A stretch of DNA of 64,000 nucleotides from Corallococcus macrosporus (GCF_017302985.1 NZ_JAFIMU010000002.1:992001-1056000); one strand, 5' to 3'; positions 16,868 to 27,510 are shown, counted from the first letter of the stretch. A program made the numbers and translations. Notes: a model not told the origin generated them from the letters alone.

Positions 16868-18757
16868 TCAGTAGTGCACGGACAGGCTCACGCCGCTGTA
16901 GGCGCTGAAGCCCCGGAGCAGAATCCACTGGCGGCCAGCGGTGGCCTGCGCGCCCAGGTTGCACGTCTCGCTGTTGCCTCCCAGGTAGGGGCGGCAGTTG
17001 TACGCGGTCGTCGTGGGCGCGGCGCCAAAGCGCGTGTAGAGGTCCACGTCCCCGGTGCCGCTGGTGGTGGACACCGTGGAGGCCGTGTTCGCCGGCACGT
17101 CGAAGCAGAAGTACTGCTGCGACCCGGCCGCGCCGGAGAGCAGCGACACCGTGGTGTTGTTGGGCAGCAGGGTGCAGGTGGGAGGCGGCGTCGCCACGCC
17201 CACGCCCACCGCTTCCCACGCCGCGTCCACCGCGTTCTGGGTGGCGGTGGGGTAGCCCAGGATGGCCGCCGCCTGCCGCGTCGCCGTCTTCGCCGCGGCC
17301 AGCGTGGTGCTGGAGGTGAAGAGGTTGGCGTTGGCGTAATAGAAAATCTTGGCCGCGGCCTGCACGCCGATGGCCGGCACGTTCACGGTCGACTTGCCGC
17401 GCGGGTGCACGCCGCCGGTGGACAGCAGCTTGAACGCCAGGTTGGGCACGCCGGAGCCGTAGTGGACGTCCGTGGTGCCCGTCACGTCCGGGGCCCAGTC
17501 CAGGGACGCGCCATCCAGCGCGGGGTCGTTCATGTAGCGCAGCGCATCCCCGGGCGTGCTCGGCGTCCAGGCCGTCTCACCCAGCTGCCAGACGGACGCG
17601 GCGGTGCTCCAGGTGCCGGTGGCCCAGCTGGTACAGGTGGCGGCGAAGATGTCCGACAGGGACTCGTTCAGCGCGCCGGACTGGCCGCTGTAGATGAGGT
17701 CGGACGTGCTGTCCGTGACGGCGTGCGTGTACTCGTGCACGACGATGTCCGGGTCCCCGCACGGCGGCCCGAACTGGGGCAGGCTGCCGTCGCCGCACAC
17801 CAGGGCCGTGCCATCGAAGTACGCGTTCGCGTAGTTGGTGCCGTAGTGCACCCGCGCCAGCAGCTGGCCTCCCGCGTTGTTGTACGAGTCGCGGCCGAAG
17901 TTCTGCTGGAAGCAATCGTAGAAGAGGCCCAGGTTGTCGTACGTCTTGTCGATGCCCGTGTCGCCCGTGGGCAACTGGCCCTCCAGCCGGCACCAGCCGT
18001 TGGTCGCGCCGCCCACCGAGCAGACCTTGCGGTTGCGCGCGGTATGGATTTCCGGCGTGCGCAGCACCTCGTGGCCGTCCGCCGCGCTCACGTAGACGCG
18101 GTCGCGCAGCGGCAGGCCGTCCTCGTGCCGGCCGGACACCACCACCTCGAAGGCGCGGACCAGGGCCGCTTCCGGCGCCGGGCGGACGAACACCTCCCGG
18201 ACCGACTCCGCGATGCCGCCCGCGGACGCCGCCAGCGCCGCCTCGCTCGCGGCCTCGGGACTGATGCGGGCGGGGGCGGGTACGGGCTCGCCGTCGCGCG
18301 CGCTGCTGTTCACCGCGTAGACCCGGCCCTGCGCATCCAGGTGGAGGATGAGCTCCTCGTTCACCACCGGCAGGCCGTCCTTCGTCTGCCCATAGCGCAG
18401 GTGCGTGTGGCCCAGCTCATCCCGCTGGATGCGCTGGGGCACCACGTCCTTCGCCGTCAGCCGGAAGGCGGGCAGCACGCGCAGCAGGGTGGGCTCCACG
18501 AGCGCGTGCGCCTGCCAGGCGCTGGCACCGGGGATGGGCCGGCCCGCGCTCCCCAGCTCGCCCTGGAGGAACCCGGGAACGCCGTCCTCGTGCACTCCCA
18601 GCACCTGCGCGCCAGGCAACGCGCCCAGCGCCGCCTTCAGGTCGCCCGGGCGGGCCTCGGCCGGAGCGGCCGGCACGTCCGCGTCGGGACCTTCCGCGCC
18701 ACAGGCGGACAGCGTGAACGTCAGGCCGGCGAGGAGCCAGCGTGTCTTGCGCGTCAT
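16868..18757 (-). CDS. Secreted M4 (thermolysin-family) metallopeptidase with C-terminal PPC domain
   Basis: A 629-residue preproprotein. A lipoprotein-like signal (LAGLTFTLSAC) begins it, then an FTP/PepSY propeptide (residues about 35-220, with RDELGHTHLRYGQ), and an M4 catalytic domain with HEYTH near residue 340 and the downstream Glu in ALNESLSD. DVHYGSGVPN carries the second active-site His. Residues from about 535 form a bacterial pre-peptidase C-terminal (PPC) domain (QQYFCFDVPANT, SGTGDVDLYTRFG). It is an extracellular predatory or nutritional protease by family. Divergent from purL across 260 bases. A second M4 enzyme of different architecture lies at 61518. Confidence 0.92.
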   Translation of the reverse strand: MTRKTRWLLAGLTFTLSACGAEGPDADVPAAPAEARPGDLKAALGALPGAQVLGVHEDGVPGFLQGELGSAGRPIPGASAWQAHALVEPTLLRVLPAFRLTAKDVVPQRIQRDELGHTHLRYGQTKDGLPVVNEELILHLDAQGRVYAVNSSARDGEPVPAPARISPEAASEAALAASAGGIAESVREVFVRPAPEAALVRAFEVVVSGRHEDGLPLRDRVYVSAADGHEVLRTPEIHTARNRKVCSVGGATNGWCRLEGQLPTGDTGIDKTYDNLGLFYDCFQQNFGRDSYNNAGGQLLARVHYGTNYANAYFDGTALVCGDGSLPQFGPPCGDPDIVVHEYTHAVTDSTSDLIYSGQSGALNESLSDIFAATCTSWATGTWSTAASVWQLGETAWTPSTPGDALRYMNDPALDGASLDWAPDVTGTTDVHYGSGVPNLAFKLLSTGGVHPRGKSTVNVPAIGVQAAAKIFYYANANLFTSSTTLAAAKTATRQAAAILGYPTATQNAVDAAWEAVGVGVATPPPTCTLLPNNTTVSLLSGAAGSQQYFCFDVPANTASTVSTTSGTGDVDLYTRFGAAPTTTAYNCRPYLGGNSETCNLGAQATAGRQWILLRGFSAYSGVSLSVHY

Positions 18758-19016
18758 GAAGATGCCCCCAGTGTGACAAAACGAGAATTTGAAGCCTGGC
18801 GAGCAAAGCATGGAGCCCTGATTGTCAGGTGAATTCTTGAATGACTGGGAGTGTTGAGAGGGAGGCCGGGGACGGAGGGGGGCACACGTCGGCGGCGGTT
18901 TACCCACCTGGGTGCTGTGCGGGCGTCCGGGCATGAACTCCGGCCGTTGTGACGCGGGGCGCGGTGATAAGGACGGCCCCGCTGTTACCTCCCGTCACCC
19001 GTTCGCAAGGACCTTC

Positions 19017-22000
19017 ATGCTCACGCTGCGCGGGGCTCCGGCCCTCTCCGAATTCAGGCTCGCCAAGCTGCTCGTCCGTTGCCGGGAGCGGGTGCCGACG
19101 GTGGCCACCCTCTACTCGGAGTTCGTGCACTTCGTGGACGCGTCCGCGCCGCTGACGCAGGACGAGGCGGAGCGGCTGGGGCGCCTGCTGGAGTACGGCC
19201 CCCACACGGCGAAGCGCGAGCGCACCGGCACGCTGCTCCTGGTGGTGCCGCGTCCCGGCACGGTGTCGCCCTGGGCCTCCAAGGCAACGGACATCGCGCA
19301 CCACTGCGGCCTTACGCAGGTGCGCCGCATGGAGCGCGGCATCGCGTTCTTCCTCACCGGCCCCGGCGGCCGGCCGCTGGACGCCAACGAGGCGGAAGGC
19401 GTGCAGGCGGTGCTGCATGACCGCATGACGCAGGCGGTGCTGCCCCGGCTGGAGGACGCGGAGGTCCTCTTCCGCACGGACGCTCCCCGGCCGCTCACGC
19501 GCGTGGATGTGCTGGGCGGGGGCCGCGCGGCCCTGGTGCGCGCCAACGGCGAGCTGGGCCTGGCGCTGGCGGAGGACGAAATCGACTACCTGGTGGAGCG
19601 CTTCACGGAGCTGAAGCGCAACCCCACCGACGTCGAGTTGATGATGTTCGCGCAGGCCAACAGCGAGCACTGCCGCCATAAAATCTTCAACGCGTCGTGG
19701 ACGGTGGATGGCAAGCCGCGCGAGCGCTCGCTGTTCCAGGCCATCAAGAACACCTTCGCCCAGAGCCCGGGCGGCGTGCTGTCCGCGTACAAGGACAACG
19801 CCGCCGTCATCGAGGGCTTCGAGGTGGAGCGCTTCTTCCCGCAGGGCGAGGCGCGCGAGTGGGGCACCGTGCGCGAGCCGGCCCACATCATGATGAAGGT
19901 GGAGACGCACAACCATCCCACCGCCATCTCCCCGTACCCGGGCGCGGCCACGGGCGCGGGCGGTGAAATCCGCGACGAGGGCGCCACCGGGCGCGGGGCG
20001 AAGCCGAAGGCGGGGCTCACGGGCTTCTCCGTCAGCCACCTGCGCCTGCCGGACTTCGCGCGCCCGTGGGAGGCACCCTACGGCAAGCCGGACCGCATCG
20101 TGTCCGCGCTGGACATCATGGTGGACGGTCCGCTGGGCGGCGCGGCGTTCAACAACGAGTTCGGCCGGCCCAACCTCACCGGCTACTTCCGCAGCTTCGA
20201 GCAGCAGGTGCCCACGCCCGACGGCGTGGAGGTGCGCGGCTACCACAAGCCCATCATGCTGGCGGGCGGCCTGGGCAACATCCGCGCGGACCACGTGAAG
20301 AAGGCCCCGCTGCGCGCGGGCGACAAGCTCATCGTGCTGGGCGGCCCGGCGATGCTCATTGGCCTGGGCGGCGGCGCGGCGTCGTCCATGGCGCAGGGCG
20401 CGAGCGCGGCGGATTTGGACTTCGCCTCCGTGCAGCGTGACAACGCGGAGATGGAGCGCCGCTGCCAGGAGGTCATCGACCAGTGCTGGATGCTGGGCGA
20501 CCGGAACCCCGTGCGCTCCATCCACGACGTGGGCGCGGGCGGTCTGTCCAACGCGCTGCCGGAGCTGGCGCACGACAACGAGCTGGGCGGCCGGCTGGAG
20601 CTGCGCGAGGTGCCCAACGACGAGCCGGGCATGTCCCCCGTCGAAATCTGGTGCAACGAGGCGCAGGAGCGCTACGTGCTGGGCGTGGCGCCGGAGGACC
20701 TGCCGCGCTTCGCCGCGCTGTGCGAGCGCGAGCGCGCCCCCTTCGCCGTCCTGGGCGAGGCCACCGCGGAGCAGGTCCTCACGCTCACGGACCGGACGCT
20801 GGGGGAGACCCCCATCGCGCTGCCCATGGACGTCCTCTTCGGCAAGGCGCCGCGCATGCACCGCGAGGGCGTGTCGCGCCCCCTGAAGCACGCCCCGCTG
20901 AGCGCCCCGTCGGACCTGAAGGCCGTGGCGCACGCGGTGCTGTCGCACCCGACGGTGGCGGACAAGTCGTTCCTCATCACCATTGGCGACCGCACCGTGG
21001 GCGGCCACACCGCGCGCGACCAGATGGTGGGCCCGTGGCAGGTGCCGGTGGCGGACTGCGCGGTGACGGTGTCCTCGCTGATGTCCGACACGGGCGAGGC
21101 GATGGCGCTGGGCGAGCGCACACCGGTGGCGCTGGTGGACGCGGCGGCCTCCGCGCGCATGGCGGTGGGCGAGGCGCTCACCAACCTGGCGGCGGCGCGC
21201 ATCGCGAAGCTGTCGGACGTGAAGCTGTCCGCGAACTGGATGGCGGCGGCGGGCAGCCCGGGTGAGGACGCGAACCTCTACGCGGCGGTGCACGCGGTGG
21301 GCATGGAGCTGTGCCCCGCGCTGGGCATCGCCATCCCGGTGGGCAAGGACTCCATGTCCATGCGCACGCAGTGGCAGGAGGATGGCCAGAAGAAGGCGGT
21401 GACGGCGCCCCTGTCGCTCATCATCACCGCGTTCGCGCCGGTGCTGGACGCGCGCGTCACGCTGACGCCGCAGCCGGTGGACGTGGCCGGGGACACGCGC
21501 CTGTTGCTGCTGGACGTGGCGAAGGGCCGGCAGCGGCTGGCGGCCTCCGTGCTGGCGCAGGTGCAGCAGCAGGTGGGCCCGGAGTGCCCGGACGTGGACG
21601 ATCCGGCGGCGCTGAAGGGCTTCTTCAGCGCGGTGCAGGAACTCCACGCGGCGGGCGTGCTGCTCGCGTACCACGACCGCTCCGACGGCGGCCTGTGGGC
21701 CACGCTCGCGGAGATGGCCTTCGCGGGCCACTGCGGCCTGGACGTGGACCTGTCCCCGCTGGGCGCTGACGCCGTGGCTGCCCTCTTCAACGAGGAGCTG
21801 GGCGCGGTGGTGCAGGTGCGCGCGGCCGACGTGGCGCGCGTGCGGGAGGTCCTCGCCCGCCACGGCCTGGGCGCGCACGTCCACGAGCTGGGCCGGCCCA
21901 CGCCCGCGCAGGTGGTGCGTGTGCGGCACGGCGGCCGGGAGCTGCTCGCGGAGGAGACGGTGGCGCTCAAGCGCACCTGGTCCCGCGTGAGCTACGAAAT

Positions 22001-22913
22001 CCAGAAGCTGCGCGACAACCCCACCTGCGCGGAGGAGGAGTACGCCGCCAAATGCGACGCGCAGGATCCGGGGCTGTCGCCGGTGCTGACGTTCGATCCG
22101 AAGGTGGACGTGGCGGCGCCGTACATCGCGAAGGGGGCCCGGCCCCGCGTGGCGGTGTTGCGCGAGCAGGGTGTCAACAGCCAGCAGGAGATGGCGGCGG
22201 CGTTCACCCGCGCGGGCTTCACCGCGGTGGACGTGCACATGAGCGACCTGTTGTCGGGCCGCGTGTCGCTGAAGGACTTCCACGGCGTGATGGCGTGCGG
22301 CGGCTTCAGCTACGGCGACGTGCTGGGCGCGGGTGGCGGGTGGGCCAAGTCCATCCTCTTCAATTCACGCACGCGGGACGCCTTCGCGGAGTTCTTCGCG
22401 CGGCCGGACAGCTTCGGCCTGGGGGCGTGCAACGGCTGCCAGATGTTCGCGCAGCTGCGTGAGCTCATCCCCGGCGCGGACGGATGGCCGCGCTTCGTGC
22501 GCAACGCGTCCGAGCAGTTCGAGGCCCGCCTGGGCACGGTGGAGATCTCCCCGTCGCCGTCCCTCTTCTACAAGGGCATGGAGGGCAGCCGCATGCTCAT
22601 CGTCGTATCGCACGGCGAGGGGCGGGCGGAGTTCCCCACTGCGGAGGCCGCCGCGCGCTTCAACGCCTCCGGGCTGGTGACGACGCGCTGGGTGGACAAC
22701 CGGGGCCAGGTGGCGGCGAAGTACCCGGCCAACCCCAACGGCTCGCCGCACGGCATCGCGGGGCTCACCACGAAGGACGGGCGCTTCACCATCACCATGC
22801 CGCACCCGGAGCGCGTGCACCGCACCGTGCAGCACTCCTGGCACCCGGCGGAGTGGGGCGAGGACGGCCCCTGGATGCGCATGTTCCGCAACGCCCGCGT
22901 CACCCTGGGCTGA
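19017..22913 (+). CDS. purL: Phosphoribosylformylglycinamidine synthase (large, single-chain PurL)
   Basis: A 1298-residue protein, full length for the large E. coli-type enzyme that converts FGAR, ATP and glutamine to FGAM in purine synthesis. The ATP-binding synthetase core shows [10 protein letters not shown] and [11 protein letters not shown]. The C-terminal glutaminase domain shows [20 protein letters not shown] and the nucleophile Cys in ACNGCQMF, with MPHPERVHR for the His/Glu of the triad. AAGGA lies 5 bases before the ATG; longer upstream readings have no ribosome binding site. It converges on the chitinase gene with only 12 bases between the stops. Confidence 0.97.
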   Translation: MLTLRGAPALSEFRLAKLLVRCRERVPTVATLYSEFVHFVDASAPLTQDEAERLGRLLEYGPHTAKRERTGTLLLVVPRPGTVSPWASKATDIAHHCGLTQVRRMERGIAFFLTGPGGRPLDANEAEGVQAVLHDRMTQAVLPRLEDAEVLFRTDAPRPLTRVDVLGGGRAALVRANGELGLALAEDEIDYLVERFTELKRNPTDVELMMFAQANSEHCRHKIFNASWTVDGKPRERSLFQAIKNTFAQSPGGVLSAYKDNAAVIEGFEVERFFPQGEAREWGTVREPAHIMMKVETHNHPTAISPYPGAATGAGGEIRDEGATGRGAKPKAGLTGFSVSHLRLPDFARPWEAPYGKPDRIVSALDIMVDGPLGGAAFNNEFGRPNLTGYFRSFEQQVPTPDGVEVRGYHKPIMLAGGLGNIRADHVKKAPLRAGDKLIVLGGPAMLIGLGGGAASSMAQGASAADLDFASVQRDNAEMERRCQEVIDQCWMLGDRNPVRSIHDVGAGGLSNALPELAHDNELGGRLELREVPNDEPGMSPVEIWCNEAQERYVLGVAPEDLPRFAALCERERAPFAVLGEATAEQVLTLTDRTLGETPIALPMDVLFGKAPRMHREGVSRPLKHAPLSAPSDLKAVAHAVLSHPTVADKSFLITIGDRTVGGHTARDQMVGPWQVPVADCAVTVSSLMSDTGEAMALGERTPVALVDAAASARMAVGEALTNLAAARIAKLSDVKLSANWMAAAGSPGEDANLYAAVHAVGMELCPALGIAIPVGKDSMSMRTQWQEDGQKKAVTAPLSLIITAFAPVLDARVTLTPQPVDVAGDTRLLLLDVAKGRQRLAASVLAQVQQQVGPECPDVDDPAALKGFFSAVQELHAAGVLLAYHDRSDGGLWATLAEMAFAGHCGLDVDLSPLGADAVAALFNEELGAVVQVRAADVARVREVLARHGLGAHVHELGRPTPAQVVRVRHGGRELLAEETVALKRTWSRVSYEIQKLRDNPTCAEEEYAAKCDAQDPGLSPVLTFDPKVDVAAPYIAKGARPRVAVLREQGVNSQQEMAAAFTRAGFTAVDVHMSDLLSGRVSLKDFHGVMACGGFSYGDVLGAGGGWAKSILFNSRTRDAFAEFFARPDSFGLGACNGCQMFAQLRELIPGADGWPRFVRNASEQFEARLGTVEISPSPSLFYKGMEGSRMLIVVSHGEGRAEFPTAEAAARFNASGLVTTRWVDNRGQVAAKYPANPNGSPHGIAGLTTKDGRFTITMPHPERVHRTVQHSWHPAEWGEDGPWMRMFRNARVTLG

Positions 22914-22925
22914 CGCGCTCCAGCG

Positions 22926-24818
22926 TCAGCGCAGGAAGGCGTCCCGCACGGCGTCCAGCAACGGGTTGGCACCGGTCTGTGGATCGGTGCAACCCTGGTT
23001 GAGCGTCCAGATGATGGTGCCGCCGTAGCCCTCCTGCTTCACGAATGCGCCCTTGGCGGCGATGGCCTGCGGGCTGTCGTAGGAGATCCACGTCACCGAG
23101 CCGTCCTCCACGAGCTTGTCCGGAGCGAACGTCACGTAGCTGGCCTGGGCCTTCTCGTCCCACTGGTACTTCCCCTGCTTCGAGTAGCGGAGGATCTTCT
23201 TGTAGGTGAACGAGTTGTCCCCGCCCACGTAGTCGGACCAGTTCGTGAACGGCTGGTAGGGGCCGGTGATGTGGCGCCACGCGAGGCCGTAGAAGGGGAT
23301 GCCGATGCCCAGCTTCGCCTTGGGGATGCCCGCCTTCACCCACAGCTCCAGGCTGGACGCGATGGACGTGGGGTGCAGCCCCTGTTCACCCCGGAGCGCG
23401 GACGTGTGCCAGGACTTCCATCCGTCCCACGCGCCAATCATCTCGTAGGACATCAGGTTCATCTGGTCGAAGTACGTCGCCAGCTCCGAGAACCAGGGAT
23501 CGGCGTCCGCGGGGAAGTTGGTGTTGATCCAGTGGAGGGGGAAGGTGAGGAGCATCTTCGGCCGCGCCTCGCGCAGCGCCTTCACCAGGGCCAGCAGCTT
23601 GGGCCGGTCCTCCTTCTCCACGGGCTCCCAGTCCAGGTCCAACCCGTCGTAGCCGAAGTCATCCATGGCCTTGAGCAGCGAGCGGACGAACTTCGCGCGG
23701 TTCGCGTCGGACGCCGCGCCCACCCAGCCGTCGTGCTCACCGGAGCCGCCCACCATGATGAGAGCCTTGCGTCCAGCAGCGTGCGCGCGCTTCGACAACG
23801 TGCGGGCAATCTCCGGCCCCCAGTCGTTGTCGAACTTCGTGCTCAGCGTGCCATCCGCCTTCGGTGTGACGCGGCCCACGAGGATGTGAGTGAGCGCGCT
23901 GAAGTCCACCTTCTCTGGCGGATAGTCGTCCGCGTTCCAGCCCGTGTAGTAGCCCGACACCCACTTGCCGCTCTGCCCCGGGTGCCCGCCCGCGGCAAGG
24001 GATGCGCCCACCACCACGCTGGCCTCGGCCACCTGGCTCGGATCCGCCTTGCTGCGAGCCATCACCCGGTACGTGCCCGGCTTGCGGGGCGCGGTGTAGA
24101 CGCCGGTCGCGTTGATGGTGCCCCGCTCGTTGCCGGGCTCGACGCTCCACGTCACCGCCGGGTCCTTGCTGTTCGTCACCGTGGCGCGGAAGGCATGCGT
24201 GGCGCCCGGAGCCAGGAAGACGGCAGGCGTCTCCAACGTGATGGCCACCGGCCGCGGCCCCTGTTCGATACCGATGTCATCGAAGAAGAGAGGCGGCAGC
24301 GTCCTGCCGCTGTCCTCCTGGAGCCACAGGCCGGTGATGCGCGTGCGGCCTTCGGGCAGCAGCTTCGCCATGGGCACTCGGCACGTCGTCCACTTGCTGG
24401 CGGGGATGGCGCCACCCACGCAGGTGGAGCCCAGGGGCACGCCCACGGGCTGCTCGGAACCAATGACGACGCGCGCGCGCACCGCCGCGTTCGCACCGTC
24501 CTTCCCGCCGTGCACCTTCAGCACCAGCGTGTCCTCCGGTGCCACGTCGAAGCCCGGGTGCCCGAAATACAGCGCCTCCCACGGCCCCAGCGTCACGGAG
24601 ATGGCGTGGCTGCCCGAGGCCCCTGGGACAGTGGCGCCCATCGCGTGCGCGCCCGCCCACGTCAGGTCCTCCCAGGGCGAGACCAGCCGGTCCTGGTAGA
24701 GCCACGTCACTGAAGGCTGCGCGGCCGGCGTGGCCTTCGAGGGGGAAGCCCCCTGAGAAACACCTCCCAACAGGAGCGAGATGAGCAGTACCCGGAGTCC
24801 GGCCGGAGGTCGTCGCAT
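22926..24818 (-). CDS. Secreted GH18 chitinase-like glycoside hydrolase
   Basis: A 630-residue protein with a signal peptide (LRVLLISLLLGGVSQGA), an N-terminal beta-sandwich region (about 35-195, carbohydrate-binding-like, ending FFDDIGIEQG), an Ig-like repeat (about 200-275, AVTWSVEPGNERGTI) and a GH18 barrel from about 285. The catalytic DxxDxDxE motif is YDGLDLDWEP near residue 395, followed by MNLMSYEM and a terminal GTIIWTLNQG strand. Family enzymes cleave beta-1,4-linked GlcNAc in chitin or related polymers, which suits a predatory soil bacterium. GGGAG lies just upstream of the ATG. Confidence 0.92.
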   Translation of the reverse strand: MRRPPAGLRVLLISLLLGGVSQGASPSKATPAAQPSVTWLYQDRLVSPWEDLTWAGAHAMGATVPGASGSHAISVTLGPWEALYFGHPGFDVAPEDTLVLKVHGGKDGANAAVRARVVIGSEQPVGVPLGSTCVGGAIPASKWTTCRVPMAKLLPEGRTRITGLWLQEDSGRTLPPLFFDDIGIEQGPRPVAITLETPAVFLAPGATHAFRATVTNSKDPAVTWSVEPGNERGTINATGVYTAPRKPGTYRVMARSKADPSQVAEASVVVGASLAAGGHPGQSGKWVSGYYTGWNADDYPPEKVDFSALTHILVGRVTPKADGTLSTKFDNDWGPEIARTLSKRAHAAGRKALIMVGGSGEHDGWVGAASDANRAKFVRSLLKAMDDFGYDGLDLDWEPVEKEDRPKLLALVKALREARPKMLLTFPLHWINTNFPADADPWFSELATYFDQMNLMSYEMIGAWDGWKSWHTSALRGEQGLHPTSIASSLELWVKAGIPKAKLGIGIPFYGLAWRHITGPYQPFTNWSDYVGGDNSFTYKKILRYSKQGKYQWDEKAQASYVTFAPDKLVEDGSVTWISYDSPQAIAAKGAFVKQEGYGGTIIWTLNQGCTDPQTGANPLLDAVRDAFLR

Positions 24819-24937
24819 GGTCTCCCATCCTCACAGAGGAAGGGGAGACGCGTCCTGCATCAAGAGGCCATCGGGTGCTGGCGCGGATGGACAGGCAGGG
24901 CCACTCACGGACAGGGTCCCTCTGCCGGGCGCGATGT

Positions 24938-24972
24938 CCGCGAACTGGTCCGACAGTCGGACCAGTTCGCGG
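24938..24972. repeat. Perfect 35-bp palindrome related to the 54-bp repeat array
   Basis: Seventeen-base arms pair perfectly around a single A at 24955; the core of the left arm is GAACTGGTCCGAC. The same core, AACTGGTCC ... GGACCAGTT, forms the hairpins of the six tandem repeats at 40246-40548. The palindrome lies in the 269-base gap between the chitinase and the GntR regulator, about 115 bases before the regulator start. It could be a dispersed palindromic repeat, a terminator hairpin without T-run, or an operator. Confidence 0.7.
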
Positions 24973-25087
24973 CGCCCGGCTCCCGGGGCCGCGCTGCCCT
25001 GGCGAGTGCCGAGGACAGTGGGCCCTCGCCGCCAATGTCAGACCCGTCTGGTTGGATGGGCGAAGCATGGGCGGGGAGGGGATTCAG

Positions 25088-26299
25088 ATGGTGCGGGTGG
25101 GGCTGGTGGCGTACGTGGAGGCGCAGATCGAGCAGGACATCTTGCTGCGGCGACTGCCTGGGAACGGGCGGTTGGCCTCGGAGCGGATGATGGCTCGCTG
25201 GTATGGGGTGAGCCGGGGCACGGTGCGTGAGGCCTTGCGACAGCTGGCCGCGAGGGGACTGGTGGTGCTGCGCTCCGGGCGCCAGGCGCGTGTGGTGGCG
25301 CTGGACGAGGCGCTGACGCTGGAGAACCTGGGCCTGGCGTTGCATGACGCGCGCTCCGAGGAGTGCCGGCGGCTGCTGGAGGGCTTCTTCAGCCTCAAGC
25401 GTCAGGTGCTGGTGGAGCTCTTGGCCGACTGCTGCGCGAAGGCCTCCGAGTCGGAGGTGGACCAGTTGACGTCCGTCTGTTACGCGCTCTTGGATGCGGC
25501 GCGCTGGTACCCCGGAGAGCGCTGCGCCCAGCTGGAGTTCGAGTTGTTGCGGCTGGCGGCCCAGGTGGCTGTACGTCCCGGGCACCTGCTCCTCATCCAG
25601 TCGCTACAACGGGCCTTCAGAGGCATTGCGGCGCGGTTGCTGCCTTTCATGGGTGGCGAAGCCCTGGGACAGTGGGCCCGGTGCGCGATGCATGCCCTGA
25701 ACGAGCGCGACATGCAGACGCTTCAGCACCAGCTGCCGGTGTTGCTGAAGGCGTGTGATGCGCGGGTACTCGACCAGTTCGCCCCGCGATCTCAGGTGCA
25801 TGTATCTCCCGAGGCCTCTGACGCCCAGGAATGCCTCCCCGAGGCCCCTTCCTCAGCGACCGCGTCGGACGATGCCTGTCTTGAGACGGGCGGCACAGGA
25901 GCTCCGGTGTCAGTCCCCGAGCAGGGTGAGGCTCCTGTGGCACCTTCCTGCGTTGAGTCGCGTGGCCCCGCCGACTCCGGCTGCGCCACCGTGCAGATCG
26001 ATGCGCGAGAGGCACGCTCTTTCGTTGGTGCGTGTGAACCCGAGTGCATCGCGCCGGCGGCTGAGGAGACCGGGCTGCTCGGAGTTGCCGCTGGCTCCCA
26101 TGGGCAGGCCCTTCCCGTGGCGTCGGACAGTGGGGTGCTGAGCGTTCCATCCGCTCTGGGGGCCGACTCCCGCGGACAAACCCGCGGGGCGGTGTGCGAT
26201 GAGGGTGAATCGCTTGAGCGCGCTCGGAACCCCCTGGGCCGATGGGCGGTGCGCCTCTGGCGCTTCCTTGCCCATTCCCTGGGGCTTCCTGCTTCGTGA
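25088..26299 (+). CDS. GntR-family transcriptional regulator with long C-terminal extension
   Basis: A 403-residue protein. Residues 1-70 form a GntR winged helix (NGRLASERMMARWYGVSRGTVREALRQLAARGLV), followed by a helical FCD-like effector domain to about residue 235. The remaining 165 residues are low-complexity (Ser, Pro, Ala, Glu, several Cys) and finish with a basic amphipathic tail (RWAVRLWRFLAHSLGLP). FadR-type regulators normally end after the FCD domain, so the extension is unusual; its codons are also less GC3-biased. GGGAGGGG supports the ATG at 25088; an in-frame ATG at 25067 is the alternative. The 35-bp palindrome upstream is a possible operator. Confidence 0.75.
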   Translation: MVRVGLVAYVEAQIEQDILLRRLPGNGRLASERMMARWYGVSRGTVREALRQLAARGLVVLRSGRQARVVALDEALTLENLGLALHDARSEECRRLLEGFFSLKRQVLVELLADCCAKASESEVDQLTSVCYALLDAARWYPGERCAQLEFELLRLAAQVAVRPGHLLLIQSLQRAFRGIAARLLPFMGGEALGQWARCAMHALNERDMQTLQHQLPVLLKACDARVLDQFAPRSQVHVSPEASDAQECLPEAPSSATASDDACLETGGTGAPVSVPEQGEAPVAPSCVESRGPADSGCATVQIDAREARSFVGACEPECIAPAAEETGLLGVAAGSHGQALPVASDSGVLSVPSALGADSRGQTRGAVCDEGESLERARNPLGRWAVRLWRFLAHSLGLPAS

Positions 26300-26314
26300 G
26301 CGTCGGTTGTCCTT

Positions 26315-26335
26315 GCCCGCCTTCTTACGGCGGGC
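26315..26335. terminator. Hairpin between convergent GntR and msrB genes
   Basis: A perfect 7-bp stem, GCCCGCC with GGCGGGC, around the loop TTCTTAC, located 15 bases after the regulator stop and 38 bases after the msrB stop on the other strand. There is no clear T-run on either side, so it may act as a bidirectional but weak terminator. Confidence 0.5.
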
Positions 26336-26373
26336 CTGGCTCCGGATGGGGCAGCGAACTCCTGGGTGACGGC

Positions 26374-26796
26374 TCAGGCCCGGACCAGTTCGATGGGGCT
26401 GCCTTCGGGGATGTGCTTCATCGCCACGGAGTTCATGCAGTAGCGCAGCCCCGTGGGCGGCGGGCCGTCCGGGAAGACGTGGCCCAGGTGGCCGTCGCAG
26501 CGCGCGCAGCGGACCTCGGTGCGGATCATTCCGTGCGACACGTCGCGGATCTCCGTCACGGAGTCCTCCGACAGGGTCTGGGTGAAGGACGGCCAACCGG
26601 TGCCGGACTCGAACTTCGTGCCGGACTTGAACAGCGGGTTGTTGCAGCCCGCGCACACGTAGGTGCCCGGCGTCTTGGTGCCGAGGAAGCAGCCCGTTCC
26701 CGGGTACTCGGTGCCGTGCTGACGCAGCACCTGGAACTCCTCGGGGGTGAGGCGCTTGCGCCACTCTTCGTTGGAAAGATTGAGCTTGTCCGCCAT
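26374..26796 (-). CDS. msrB: Peptide-methionine (R)-S-oxide reductase MsrB
   Basis: A 140-residue protein matching MsrB over its full length: [33 protein letters not shown], and [12 protein letters not shown]. The four zinc ligands are the two CxxC pairs (CAGC, CARC), and the catalytic Cys is in RYCMNSVAM. It reduces methionine-R-sulfoxide in proteins with thioredoxin. GGAGGAGG precedes the ATG at 26796. It has no signal peptide and is expected in the cytoplasm. Confidence 0.96.
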   Translation of the reverse strand: MADKLNLSNEEWRKRLTPEEFQVLRQHGTEYPGTGCFLGTKTPGTYVCAGCNNPLFKSGTKFESGTGWPSFTQTLSEDSVTEIRDVSHGMIRTEVRCARCDGHLGHVFPDGPPPTGLRYCMNSVAMKHIPEGSPIELVRA

Positions 26797-27014
26797 GGGT
26801 CCTCCTCCACGTTTCGGGCCCTGAAGCCCGGAGCACGGCCTTGGATGCACCGTCGGCCTTTGCGTCGCACCCTATACCAGGGAGGCAGGCAGGGCCTTGT
26901 CTCCCCGGAGGCATGCCTCGCGTCCCGGCGGGCCTTCACGCATGCGGCGAAGGGAGCGGTGCGCCAGTTGTACTTCCCCGGGGCGTCGCGCCCGTCACCA
27001 GAGGAGGCCTGACG

Positions 27015-27434
27015 ATGCGGATTTCGGAACTGATGACCCGGGACGTGAAGACCATCGACGCGGATGAATGTCTGCGCTCCGCCGCCGAGCGGCTGGAGTC
27101 TTCCAGCCTGGGCGCGTTGCCTGTCGTGGATCGGGGCCGGCTGGTGGGCCTGCTCACCGACTCGGAGCTCTCCCTGTGCTCCACCGTCCATGGGCACGAC
27201 CCCGATGTCACCACCGTGCGCGAGGCGATGTCCGCGCCGCTCGTCACCTGTCCGGAGGATGCACCGCTGGAGGCCGGTGAGCGCCTGATGGAAGAGCACC
27301 ACGTGAGCCGGCTGGTCGTCGTGGACGCCGAGCAGCACGCGGTGGGCCTCCTGCGCCTGGACGACGTCGCCTCCGAGCCGCTCACGCTGCTGCGGCCCGG
27401 CGAGCCGCTGGAATACCTGAGCCTCTACTCCTGA
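27015..27434 (+). CDS. Tandem CBS-domain protein
   Basis: A 139-residue protein made of two CBS motifs: MTRDVKTIDADECL to VGLLTDSEL, and MSAPLVTCPEDAPL to VGLLRLDD. Such stand-alone pairs bind adenosine nucleotides and act as energy or redox sensors for a partner not seen here. GGAGG lies about 8 bases before the ATG. It converges on thrS, with a strong shared hairpin between the two stops. Confidence 0.88.
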   Translation: MRISELMTRDVKTIDADECLRSAAERLESSSLGALPVVDRGRLVGLLTDSELSLCSTVHGHDPDVTTVREAMSAPLVTCPEDAPLEAGERLMEEHHVSRLVVVDAEQHAVGLLRLDDVASEPLTLLRPGEPLEYLSLYS

Positions 27435-27448
27435 AGCTCCAAGGAGAG

Positions 27449-27490
27449 GGCCCGGCGCTCCTTTCGCAAACGCGAACGGAGCACCGGGCC
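27449..27490. terminator. Bidirectional terminator between CBS gene and thrS
   Basis: A long hairpin: GGCCCGG pairs with CCGGGCC, then GCTCC with GGAGC and TTCGC with GCGAA around an AAAC loop, with single-base bulges. It lies between convergent stops at 27434 and 27511 and is followed on the plus strand by a T-rich TGTCTCTTGT. It suits termination from either direction. Confidence 0.75.
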
Positions 27491-27510
27491 GGTGTCTCTT
27501 GTCCGGACGC

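Noticed and set aside
18900..22283. A long minus-strand frame opposite purL
   Set aside because: The purL frame on the other strand is complete with all catalytic motifs. The antisense product is Arg/His/Ala-rich with no known motif.
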